Shown in pieces: positions 27,067 to 35,608 of a stretch of 64,000 bases of DNA (within the stretch, counting starts at the first letter, position 1; the number at the start of each line of letters is the position of its first letter). Below the pieces are notes generated by a model. That model was not told where the DNA came from and made no database searches. It was given only the letters and a program-made list of their open reading frames with translations. The stretch comes from Steroidobacteraceae bacterium. Lineage in GTDB: Bacteria > Pseudomonadota > Gammaproteobacteria > Steroidobacterales > Steroidobacteraceae. The stretch spans positions 1 to 64,000 of the forward strand of contig JANWJS010000021.1 in assembly GCA_025451845.1 (NCBI GenBank), written 5' to 3'. A program made the position numbers and the translations under genes.

Positions 27067-29172
27067 CTACCACATCTCTTTCAGGCGGGCGCTCACATCC
27101 AGGGCGGCGTCGCCGCTCTCCGCCGTCATCAACACTTCGCCGGCCGGGCGGGAGCCGTGGAAGGCGGTGGCTTCGAGCGTCTTCAGCACCTTTTCGGTGA
27201 GGAAGCGGCTGCGGCCGCCATAGACATGAGCGTCGCCGAGGCGATGTTGGGCCGTCAGGTGGAACTTCAGGGGCGCGAGCAGCAGAAGGTCGTTTTGAGC
27301 GCGAGTGAGGCCGACGTACAGCAGGCGCCGCTCCTCCTCGATCAGCTCGGGCTTGCCGGTGGCGAACTCGCTGGGAAAGCTGCCGTCGACCACGTTGAGC
27401 AGGTAGACAGTGTCCCACTCCATGCCTTTGGCGGAGTGGATGGTGGAGAGGATGAGGTAGTCCTCATCGAGCGCGGGCCGGCCCGCGAGGTCGCTGGTGG
27501 CATTTGGGGGATCGAGGGTGAGCTCGGTCAGGAAGCGCTCGCGGGACGGATATTGGCTGGAGAGTACTTCGAGCTGGTCGAGATCGCCGAGGCGCGTATG
27601 AAAGTGCTCGAATTGCCGCTCGAAGTGCGGGCGATACCATTCCCGGGCGAGATGCACCTGTCCGTTCCACGGGCGCTGCGGATCCGCGAGCGCGAAGAGC
27701 AGCTCGAGCAGCTTGCGCCAGTCCTGGGCCGCTCCGGACGGCGGCGTGAAGCCCTGCAGGCAGACAAGCGAGCCGCCGTTGGCTTCGAGGTGATCGAGCG
27801 CGCGGCGCGCGTTGGCGGGTCCCATACCGGGCAGAAGCTGCAGCGTGCGGAAGGCCGCTAGGCTGTTGCGGGAATTGTCGGCCCAGCGCAGCACGGCCAG
27901 CAGATCCTTGATGTGCCCAGCCTCGAGGAACTTGAGGCCGCCGTACTTCACGAACGGGATCTGACGCCGTCCGAGCTCGATCTCGAGAACATCGCTGTGG
28001 CTCGAGGAGCGATAGAGCACCGCCTGCTTGCGCAACGGCACATTGGCTTCGCGGCGCTTCAGCACCTCGCTGCAGACACACTCCGCCTGCGTTTGCAGGT
28101 CTTCCACGGTGACGAGGCGCGGCCGCGGTCCTTCGCCGCGGCTCGACAACAGATGCTTTCGGTGCTGGCGAGACGCCTCTGCCATGACCGCGTTGGCGAC
28201 GTCGAGAACCTGTTGGGTGGAGCGGTAGTTTTGTGCCAGCGTGATCACCTCCGCCCGCGGCGTAAAGCGGTCGGGGAAGCCGAGGATGTTCTCCACCGCA
28301 GCGGCGCGGAACGAATAGATCGCCTGCGCGTCGTCGCCTACGATGGCGAGCCCGGCACCATCGGGCCGCAAGGCGTGCAGGATCTCCGCCTGCAGCTTGT
28401 TGGTGTCCTGATATTCGTCGACCAGCACATGATCGAAGTGGCCGCTTACGTGGGCGGCGAGCTGCGGATGGGACATCATGATCTGCCAGTAAAGCAGCAG
28501 GTCATCATAGTCGAGCAGGCTGTTGCGCTGCTTGCGCTCGACGTATGCGCGATAGAGCCGCGTCAAGTCCGATTCCCACTGTGCGCACCAGGGGAATTGC
28601 GCTTCGAGCGTCTCCTTGAGCGGGCGCTGGGTGTTGACGCGGTGGGAATAGATCTGCAGGCAGGTGTCCTTGCGCGGAAAGCGCTGCTCCTTTTGCGCGA
28701 GCCCGACCTCCTGGCGCAAGGTGTCGATCAGGTCGGCGGAGTCGCCGCGGTCGAGCACGCTGAACTGCGGATCGATCTTCAGATGCCGGGCATAGTGGCG
28801 CAGGAGGCGGTTGCCGACGGAATGGAAGGTGCCGGCCCAGCTCATGCGTTGCAGGATGCTCTGGCTGACTCCGCCGAATGTCTCGTTCAGCGTCGATTTG
28901 GCAAGCTCGTACGCGCGCCGGCGCATCTCCGTCGCGGCTCGTCGGGTGAAGGTCAGCATCATGATGCGTGCGGGATCCACTCCATGGATGACGAGATGCG
29001 CGACGCGGTGGGCCAGGGTATCGGTCTTGCCGGTCCCCGCCCCCGCGACGATCAGCAGCGGGCCGGACTTGAACCCCTTCGGCGTGCCGGCACCATCCGG
29101 CTGCGGCTCGCCATAGGTCACCGCACGGCGCTGGGGGCCGTTGAGCTTTGCTAAGTGTGACGCCGTCGACAT
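27067..29172 (-). CDS. UvrD/Rep-family ATP-dependent helicase
   Basis: LLIVAGAGTGKTDTLAHRVAHL, DEYQDTNKLQ, ILSTIHSAKGMEWDTVYLLNVVDG, EEERRLLYVGLTRA. Confidence 0.93.
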   Translation of the reverse strand: MSTASHLAKLNGPQRRAVTYGEPQPDGAGTPKGFKSGPLLIVAGAGTGKTDTLAHRVAHLVIHGVDPARIMMLTFTRRAATEMRRRAYELAKSTLNETFGGVSQSILQRMSWAGTFHSVGNRLLRHYARHLKIDPQFSVLDRGDSADLIDTLRQEVGLAQKEQRFPRKDTCLQIYSHRVNTQRPLKETLEAQFPWCAQWESDLTRLYRAYVERKQRNSLLDYDDLLLYWQIMMSHPQLAAHVSGHFDHVLVDEYQDTNKLQAEILHALRPDGAGLAIVGDDAQAIYSFRAAAVENILGFPDRFTPRAEVITLAQNYRSTQQVLDVANAVMAEASRQHRKHLLSSRGEGPRPRLVTVEDLQTQAECVCSEVLKRREANVPLRKQAVLYRSSSHSDVLEIELGRRQIPFVKYGGLKFLEAGHIKDLLAVLRWADNSRNSLAAFRTLQLLPGMGPANARRALDHLEANGGSLVCLQGFTPPSGAAQDWRKLLELLFALADPQRPWNGQVHLAREWYRPHFERQFEHFHTRLGDLDQLEVLSSQYPSRERFLTELTLDPPNATSDLAGRPALDEDYLILSTIHSAKGMEWDTVYLLNVVDGSFPSEFATGKPELIEEERRLLYVGLTRAQNDLLLLAPLKFHLTAQHRLGDAHVYGGRSRFLTEKVLKTLEATAFHGSRPAGEVLMTAESGDAALDVSARLKEMW

Positions 29173-29306
29173 GACGGCGGGGGACTATACGTAATCGGGT
29201 GACCTGCTGTCACTGAATGCCGTCACGTGCCCAACGTACAGTGCTTGCGCAATTGCCCTGCAAGCCCGAGACGTTCCAAAGTGTAAGCATGCTAGGCTCG
29301 GCACCG

Positions 29307-29855
29307 ATGACACCTGAGAGGCAGACGACGCACTTTCGTGGACGAATCATATCGCTCACCACCGACGAGGTCCGGCTGCCCAACGGACATATGGCTTCGC
29401 TCGAGGTTGTTCACCATCCCGGCGGCGCGGCGGCAGTCGCAATCGACGCGCAGGAGCGCGTGTGTCTGCTGCGGCAATATCGCTATGTCGCCAATGGCTG
29501 GCTGTGGGAGTTGCCGGCGGGAAAGCTGGAACCGGACGAGCCGCCGCTCGTGACCGCCCGGCGCGAGCTCATCGAAGAGGCGGGCGTGAGCGCACGTGAA
29601 TGGCGCAGCCTCGGCTCCTACCTCAGCTCTCCAGGGATCTTCACCGAGGTGCTGCATCTCTTTCTTGCGACGGGCGTGGAGCCGGCAGCGGTCGCGCATG
29701 AGCAGGTAGAGGTGATCGAGGTTCACTGGGTGCCCTTCCGTGAGGCGTGCGACTGGGCGGAGAGCGGGCAGATCCGCGATGGCAAGACGGCCATGGGGCT
29801 GATCCGGGCACGTTATGTCCGTACCCGCGCACCGCCAGAAGTGGCCCCGGGCTGA
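29307..29855 (+). CDS. NUDIX hydrolase (ADP-ribose pyrophosphatase-like)
   Basis: LPAGKLEPDEPPLVTARRELIEEAGV Nudix box. Confidence 0.9.
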   Translation: MTPERQTTHFRGRIISLTTDEVRLPNGHMASLEVVHHPGGAAAVAIDAQERVCLLRQYRYVANGWLWELPAGKLEPDEPPLVTARRELIEEAGVSAREWRSLGSYLSSPGIFTEVLHLFLATGVEPAAVAHEQVEVIEVHWVPFREACDWAESGQIRDGKTAMGLIRARYVRTRAPPEVAPG

Positions 29856-29941
29856 TTCGTGACGGCTGTCTCGGAACAGCGACAGACGCGCTGCTAAGGT
29901 CTATTCGTCCGCAAACCGCGGATTGCCGTTTGCACTGCTCC

Positions 29942-30292
29942 TTGGACGCCAGTACCAAAAAGATCGACTGCGCGGAACACCGCCAGCAGGACAGCACTGG
30001 CGAGCGCCGCCGGCTCTCCCAGATCCGCCACGACGAGCGCGGGAACGCTTACGTCGAATGGGTCGACGCACCTGCGGACCTGATAAAGCGCCCGAAGCTC
30101 GAGATCCAGGGCGACTCCGGTGAATTGCAGCTGGATACGCAGCGCAGCGCCTACGATCCGTACTCGAACGCCACCGGCGCCGCGCGCAAGACCGGCAACA
30201 CGACACGCACCGACCTGCGCAAGCTTTCCGAGTGGATCAAGATGATGCGCGAGCTCGAGGAGCGCAAGCGCAACGGCGAGGACGGGCAGTAG
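29942..30292 (+). CDS. Hypothetical protein, start uncertain
   Basis: IRHDERGNAYVEWVDAPADLIKRPKLEIQGDSGELQLD...LRKLSEWIKMMRELEERKR. Confidence 0.45.
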   Translation: MDASTKKIDCAEHRQQDSTGERRRLSQIRHDERGNAYVEWVDAPADLIKRPKLEIQGDSGELQLDTQRSAYDPYSNATGAARKTGNTTRTDLRKLSEWIKMMRELEERKRNGEDGQ

Positions 30293-30407
30293 CTCCCGCC
30301 CGCTCGACCCTTCGATGGGGCACGACTTCCGATGGACACTTCTCACGCAGGAAGCGCCGCATCCACCGTCGCCCGGCAGGCCCTCGACCCGACCCCCCGC
30401 GGAATCG

Positions 30408-31067
30408 TCAGGCGGACCGCTCGATGTGCGTGAGCTTGCGCGCATTGCTGAGGCGGTAGAACCGCCGCAGCTCGCTGAGCACCTCCCCCTCCGTGGCGGC
30501 CCCGGCACGGCGCAGCGAATGCTCGAGCCGGCGGCAGAACTTCTCCGCGTAACGACTGGCTTCGCGGTAGAGGTCCTCGCGCCCGTCTGCGAGCCGTGGA
30601 TCGATGTGCGCGCGCTCGAAAAGAATGCGGCGCAGCTCTGCCGGAAACCGGCCCGGCAGCTGGCGGCGGAGCAGCCAGTAGCTGGCGACGTACTTGTCCA
30701 CCTCCGCCTGCATTTCGAGCTCCAGGATCGAGACGGGACGGTCGTGGTCGGCGTTCCAGGCGAGGTAGAGGAAGTGACTGACCCCTTCGAGCGCCTTGCA
30801 ATAGTCCGCGACGTTGCCGTCGTGCAGGCGCACCATCGGGTCTTCGCGCCGCAGTCTTTCCAACAGCTGCGCATCGAGGTAGAGCGAGACCCCCGCTTCC
30901 TCGCCGGCGGTCGCGGGCTGCGCGACGATGAGATCCTCCTCCGAAACCCTGGCCCGCACCGATTCCGGCAGACGCTTGCGGTCAGTGACGAGGAAGTCAT
31001 AGACGTCGTGAGCGATGCTCACGTCGTATATGCCGCCGATGAGTTGCTGCAGCTGCGTGAGGATCAC
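30408..31067 (-). CDS. Conserved-looking protein of unknown function, second gene of a pair
   Basis: GTG at 31067, 4 nt after the upstream stop; ILTQLQQLIGGIYDVSIAHDVYDFLVTDRKRLPESVRAR. Confidence 0.6.
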   Translation of the reverse strand: MILTQLQQLIGGIYDVSIAHDVYDFLVTDRKRLPESVRARVSEEDLIVAQPATAGEEAGVSLYLDAQLLERLRREDPMVRLHDGNVADYCKALEGVSHFLYLAWNADHDRPVSILELEMQAEVDKYVASYWLLRRQLPGRFPAELRRILFERAHIDPRLADGREDLYREASRYAEKFCRRLEHSLRRAGAATEGEVLSELRRFYRLSNARKLTHIERSA

Positions 31068-31071
31068 GGAA

Positions 31072-31701
31072 TCAGTGCGCGAGCTGCGCTCCGGCGGCCA
31101 CGGTCGGATCGACCCCGAGGCGCTTGAGCAGCGCGTAACAGCGCCGGCTGCCGGTCTTGAGCCAGATCTCGTACAGACGCAGGATGTCCTTGTCGGAATG
31201 CGTATAGGCGGTCTCCGCGAGCTCGTTGAGCGCATCGACCATGGGCTGGAATTTCTGCGACAGTTCGGCGAACACGTCGCCGAGGACCCGGCCCCTGCCC
31301 CGGGACAGCGCTTCGGCGAGGACGCCGTAGGCGCGCCCCCCCATCGCGATGTGGTAGTCGATATCGATCAGCTTGCGCGCAAAGCTTTGCGCAAAAAACC
31401 CTGCCACGAAGAGCGAGACGTCGCCCAGCCGTTGCAGGTTGCGGTTGCGGTCGCCGGTGGAGCGCGCCTCGAGCGCCTCGGACAGCATGACGACGAGCGG
31501 CTTCAGGCGCGGGCCCTCGGGAGTGCTGTCAAACAAAGCCTCGGAACGGGCGAATAGAGTCAACAGGTTGACGACGTAGTGCTCGGTCTGGTCCTCGACC
31601 GAGAGCTGCTGAGTGGCGAGCGCGCCGTGCAGGGCGTCCCTGAAGTATTCCTTCAGGTTGACGACGGGCTGCACCCGGCTGGATGAGTGAGCGTCAGACA
31701 T
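31072..31701 (-). CDS. Conserved-looking protein of unknown function, first gene of a pair
   Basis: Strong SD (aggaggt in the minus sense); NLKEYFRDALHGALATQQLSVEDQTEHYVVNLLTLFARSE. Confidence 0.65.
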   Translation of the reverse strand: MSDAHSSSRVQPVVNLKEYFRDALHGALATQQLSVEDQTEHYVVNLLTLFARSEALFDSTPEGPRLKPLVVMLSEALEARSTGDRNRNLQRLGDVSLFVAGFFAQSFARKLIDIDYHIAMGGRAYGVLAEALSRGRGRVLGDVFAELSQKFQPMVDALNELAETAYTHSDKDILRLYEIWLKTGSRRCYALLKRLGVDPTVAAGAQLAH

Positions 31702-31800
31702 GGCTGTTAAGACCTCCTGAGCACGCCTCCTAAGGAATAAAACGGCAGGACACGCCTAAAGTTCACCTCACCTATCGGGTGAATACCGTGATGTATTGTC

Positions 31801-31910
31801 CATTGGCGCAAATCGCTCCCGGCGATGTGCGCGGCCAGGCCTGTGACTCGTTCGATCTCGCAGCCCAGGAGCGGCCTGGGCCGCTCATTGGCTGGCTTTC
31901 GAGCGCCGGC
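31801..31910 (+). repeat. Two-hairpin palindromic element, family A, orientation +
   Basis: cattggcgcaaatcgctcccggcgatgtgcgcggccaggcctgtg ... cgcagcccaggagcggcctgggccgctcattggctggctttcg. Confidence 0.85.
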
Positions 31911-31931
31911 GGGGTCGTATCTATTTGGCGT

Positions 31932-32690
31932 TCAGCTTTGGCAGCTGAGAGTGTCGACTGCTAACAGTTCGGCCAGGCGCAGGCAGTCGGCAACATCGAC
32001 GTCGGCTGGCTCCAGGTGGGCCGGCCAGGGCGCCTGGCTGCGGTTCATCCAGGCGGTGCGCAGGCCGGCCTCGCGTGCCGCATTGACGTCCAGGAATGGG
32101 TCATCGCCGACATAGAGGATGTCGTGGGGATCGAGACGCAGGTCACGCACAAGCTGCTGGAAGCAACGAGGATGCGGTTTCGCGACACCGATCTGGCGCG
32201 CGTTCAGCGAGACGCTGAAGAGCGGGCCGAGTCCGATCAGGTCGAGGTCCGCATTCCCGTTGCTGAGGGACGCGAGCGTGTAGTGCGCATGCAGGCGTTG
32301 CAGCGCGGGCTGAACGTCGGCGTAAGTCTGCAGCTGGTTGCGTGCGGCGAAGAATACCTGGAAAGCGCGATCGGCCACTTCTTCGCCATATCCACAGTCG
32401 CGAGCGTGCGCGGCCAGCGCGGTGATGCGCAGGTAGGTGAAGTCGTGGGCATTGTGAGGCTCGCTACGGGCAAGCCGCTCGCGCGCACCGCGCATTTCCT
32501 CGAGCGAGACCCGCTCAATGATCCGCGGGCAGTGCTCGCGCAGCCAAGCGAGCAGGCACTGCTCCGCGTGAACGATCACCGGACCAACATCCCACAGTGT
32601 ATTATCGAGATCGAAGGCGATCGCGTGCAAGTCGCCGAGCCCGGCCGCCCGGAAAGCGGCGGACCCTAAGCTCAAGGTTCCCGTCGTCAT
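31932..32690 (-). CDS. HAD-family hydrolase
   Basis: AIAFDLDNTLWDV; LASLSNGNADL; VAKPHPRCFQQ; ILYVGDDPFLDVNAAREAG. Confidence 0.9.
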   Translation of the reverse strand: MTTGTLSLGSAAFRAAGLGDLHAIAFDLDNTLWDVGPVIVHAEQCLLAWLREHCPRIIERVSLEEMRGARERLARSEPHNAHDFTYLRITALAAHARDCGYGEEVADRAFQVFFAARNQLQTYADVQPALQRLHAHYTLASLSNGNADLDLIGLGPLFSVSLNARQIGVAKPHPRCFQQLVRDLRLDPHDILYVGDDPFLDVNAAREAGLRTAWMNRSQAPWPAHLEPADVDVADCLRLAELLAVDTLSCQS

Positions 32691-32710
32691 GCTGTGAAGG
32701 TTACCATTCC

Positions 32711-33364
32711 ATGTCGGATCTGACTCTGGTGATCGGCAACAGGAACTACTCGTCGTGGTCGCTGCGGCCGTGGATGCTCCTCAAGCGCCTCGGTGTCGAA
32801 TTCCGCGAGGTTCTGATCCGGCTGGACACGCCCACGACGAAAGACGAGATCGAGAAGTACGGGCCGAGTGGGCGAGTCCCCGTGCTGCTCGATGGTGACC
32901 TCTGCGTCTGGGACTCCCTGGCAATCTGTGAATACGTGGCGGAGCTCACAGGGCGCGGCTGGCCGCAGGAACGGGCCGCTCGCGCCGTTGCACGTTCGGT
33001 CTGCGCGGAAATGCATTCGGGCTTCGCCAATCTGCGCACGGAATGGCCGATGAATGCGCGCGCGCGCAACCGCCACACGGTCCTCACGCTGAGCCTGGAG
33101 GCGGACATCGATCGGGTTGACGAGATATGGAACGACTGCCGCCGGCGCTTCGGCGCCGCGGGGCCCTGGCTCTTCGGGGAGTATTCCGTCGCAGATGCGA
33201 TGTATGCGCCCGTGGTGCTGCGCTTCAACACCTACGGCGCCGCCCGGATCTCGCAGACGGCACGCTGGTACATGGCTGCGGCACTCGAGGATGCCACTCT
33301 GCAGTCGTGGCTCGCGGCCGCCAAGGCGGAGCCCTGGACGCTTCCCCAGAGCGAGGTGGGGTGA
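32711..33364 (+). CDS. Glutathione S-transferase family protein
   Basis: LVIGNRNYSSWSLRPWMLLKRLGVEF; GRVPVLLDGDLCVWDSLAICEYVAE. Confidence 0.9.
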   Translation: MSDLTLVIGNRNYSSWSLRPWMLLKRLGVEFREVLIRLDTPTTKDEIEKYGPSGRVPVLLDGDLCVWDSLAICEYVAELTGRGWPQERAARAVARSVCAEMHSGFANLRTEWPMNARARNRHTVLTLSLEADIDRVDEIWNDCRRRFGAAGPWLFGEYSVADAMYAPVVLRFNTYGAARISQTARWYMAAALEDATLQSWLAAAKAEPWTLPQSEVG

Positions 33365-33371
33365 GGGTGTC

Positions 33372-34406
33372 CTACCCATACGTAGCGCGCCATTCAGCCC
33401 GGTACGACATCCCCAACGACATCAACCGCTCCAGCAGATCCGGATAGCTGATGCCGGCCGCGCGCGCGGACTCGGCGAAATCTTCGGCCGCTTCCAGATT
33501 GGGATTCGCGTTGGCTTCGAGCGCATAGACCTCGCCGCCGGCGGTGGCCCTGAAATCCATGCGGGCGCAGCCCGAGAGCCCCAGCGCCCGGTATATCCGG
33601 CGAGAGAGCTTGTCGAGGCGCGTGAGCACGGCCGGTGCCAGATCCTCCGCGGCGCGGGTCGTGATGCCGTACTTCGTCTGATATCGCTTGTCCCATTTCA
33701 CCTTGCGGGTGGCGATTGCGGCCAGGGAGTCGGGCATCGAGCCGAACACCATCTCCCACACCGGCAGACGCGTCAGCCGGTCGTTGCCCGTCACTCCGAC
33801 GTAGAGCTCGCGGCCCTCGATGTACTCTTCGACAAGCGCGTCGGAACCGATTTGCTCCTGGACGAACTCGATCCGTTCCTTGAGCCGCGCTGCATCCTCC
33901 ACCACCGACGCCTGCGCAATACCGAGCGAAGCATCTTCGACGGTCGACTTCACGAAGAGCGGGAAGCGGAGCTTGCGCGGAACATGGATGCGCGCGCCCT
34001 TTTGGAAGACGGCGAACTGTGGTGTCGGAATGCGATGGAAGGCGAGGAGCTGCTTGCACAGTGGTTTGTCACGCGAGAGCAGCAGACCCCGGGGATTGCA
34101 GCCCGTGTAGGGTTGGCGCAGCAACTCGAGAAAGGCGACCACGTGCTGGTCATATGTGACGATGCCGTTGAATTCCTCGAGCAGGTTGAAGACGATGTCG
34201 GGTTTCCAGTCGGCAATGCTGCTACGCATCTCGGTGAGGCTGTCGAGGACACCGAGGCAGCGGACGTCGTGTCCGCTAGCGCGCAGCGTGCTCGTGACGT
34301 CGTATTCGGTACGCCACTCCTCGACCTCTTTGTCGTTGTGTCCCTCGAGAGATTCCGGCGGCACCAGGCTCGCGTGCACGACGACGAGCGTGCGCAGTTT
34401 TCTCAT
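33372..34406 (-). CDS. D-Ala-D-Ala ligase-like ATP-grasp protein
   Basis: FPLFVKSTVEDASLGI, DALVEEYIEGRELYVGV, ARMDFRATAGGEVYALEANANPNL; ATGA overlap with the upstream gene. Confidence 0.85.
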   Translation of the reverse strand: MRKLRTLVVVHASLVPPESLEGHNDKEVEEWRTEYDVTSTLRASGHDVRCLGVLDSLTEMRSSIADWKPDIVFNLLEEFNGIVTYDQHVVAFLELLRQPYTGCNPRGLLLSRDKPLCKQLLAFHRIPTPQFAVFQKGARIHVPRKLRFPLFVKSTVEDASLGIAQASVVEDAARLKERIEFVQEQIGSDALVEEYIEGRELYVGVTGNDRLTRLPVWEMVFGSMPDSLAAIATRKVKWDKRYQTKYGITTRAAEDLAPAVLTRLDKLSRRIYRALGLSGCARMDFRATAGGEVYALEANANPNLEAAEDFAESARAAGISYPDLLERLMSLGMSYRAEWRATYG

Positions 34407-35596
34407 AGTCGCAGGTGGGGAGTCTCGCCTTGCGCGTAGAGGCTCGCAAGCCGCTCGAGCAGCCATCGGGCACTGCGGATGGCATCGCGGCGGCTGCCGC
34501 GGACATAAAGCTTCAAGGTGTCACTGCGCTCGATGAGCATCCGGACGATCTGCTGCACACTATAACGCTCAAGGCCCAGCTCGCGCGACACGGACGCAAT
34601 CAGCAATTTACGATTGGCGCGCAAGAGAGTTGCCGCGCGGGTAGCGGCGCGGCGCGGCGGCGCCGGCGCGAACAACCTGTGCAGATATTCATCGGCCAAG
34701 CCGCGGCGGTAGTAGCGCTGCCGGGCGAGCTTGCGCCGGTAATGCTGGGCCAGCGTGCGGGTATTCGTCTCGATGGGCTCTACGCGGATGCGATTGCGCA
34801 CCGGCGGGCGGCGCCCCCGAACCTGCGCAAGCAGCGCGTCGACGGCGCTCAGCTTTTGGAAGGCCGGCCAGTCAGCGTAGCTCTTGCGCCACCCGGATCG
34901 CGGCTTCAGCCAGACGGCGAACGTTTCTGCGAAGTCCTCCGTCGGGTGTGACTGCGCATACCACTCTCCCAGGTGGTGTACGTAGCGCCGGCTGCCGGGC
35001 CGTGCCTTGTACCGCGCGGGATATTGCAGCGAGGCGGGACCGAAGATCTCGCGCCAGCGTTTGCGGCGACGAAGCCTGTAAGCGTTGTCGAGTGCATGTC
35101 CTGCTTCGTGGCGCAGGATGCGCATGAACCAGCGCGTGTTGCCGCCCTCCGCTTCGCGCATGATGCGGCGCTCGAGGCGCTCCAAACGGGGGTGCGCCAA
35201 ATAGAAAGGGATCGCGAGACCGGGGACGCCATCCGGCGAGAACCACTCTTCGGACAGCCACACGTGCGGGTGGAAGCTGATGCCTCGAGCCTCGAGCTCA
35301 GAATAGAGCCGCTGTACGCGACGCTCGAGCCGCGAGCCCTGAACCCGAAGACCCAGATCGCAGAAGCGCAACGACAGCAGGCTCGCGTCAGGAAGACGAG
35401 TCCATGCCTGTTTTTTGACGGGTTGAAAGTCGCTCCCGGCGCTTTGCGCGGCCCGTCCTGCGCCTCGTCCCTTCGGCGCCGATGCGCGACCAAAATCGCC
35501 TCGGGCGATTTTGTCAGCAGCCGGCCGTCGTAGCCGTTTCGAGCCTGCCGGCAAAGGGCGGCCGGTGCCGGCTTTCTTGATCGCTTTCGGGGCCAC
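34403..35596 (-). CDS. Putative zincin-like metallopeptidase; N-terminal ~60 codons lie largely over a repeat element, start uncertain
   Basis: WFMRILRHEAGHALDNAYRLRRR (HExxH) with downstream ESEDFAETFA-type Glu region (THPTEDFAETFAVWL as read: SHPTEDFAETFAVWL). Confidence 0.7.
   Translation of the reverse strand: MAPKAIKKAGTGRPLPAGSKRLRRPAADKIARGDFGRASAPKGRGAGRAAQSAGSDFQPVKKQAWTRLPDASLLSLRFCDLGLRVQGSRLERRVQRLYSELEARGISFHPHVWLSEEWFSPDGVPGLAIPFYLAHPRLERLERRIMREAEGGNTRWFMRILRHEAGHALDNAYRLRRRKRWREIFGPASLQYPARYKARPGSRRYVHHLGEWYAQSHPTEDFAETFAVWLKPRSGWRKSYADWPAFQKLSAVDALLAQVRGRRPPVRNRIRVEPIETNTRTLAQHYRRKLARQRYYRRGLADEYLHRLFAPAPPRRAATRAATLLRANRKLLIASVSRELGLERYSVQQIVRMLIERSDTLKLYVRGSRRDAIRSARWLLERLASLYAQGETPHLRL
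35415..35520 (+). repeat. Palindromic element inside the 5' part of the metallopeptidase ORF
   Basis: gggttgaaagtcgctcccggcgctttgcgcggcccgtcctgcgcctcgtcccttcggcgccgatgcgcgaccaaaatcgcctcgggcgattttg; stem 35491-35513. Confidence 0.7.
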
Positions 35597-35608
35597 GGGC
35601 CCGCAAGC

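Noticed and set aside
27913-29154. 413-aa plus-strand ORF
   Set aside because: Antisense to the UvrD-like helicase gene.
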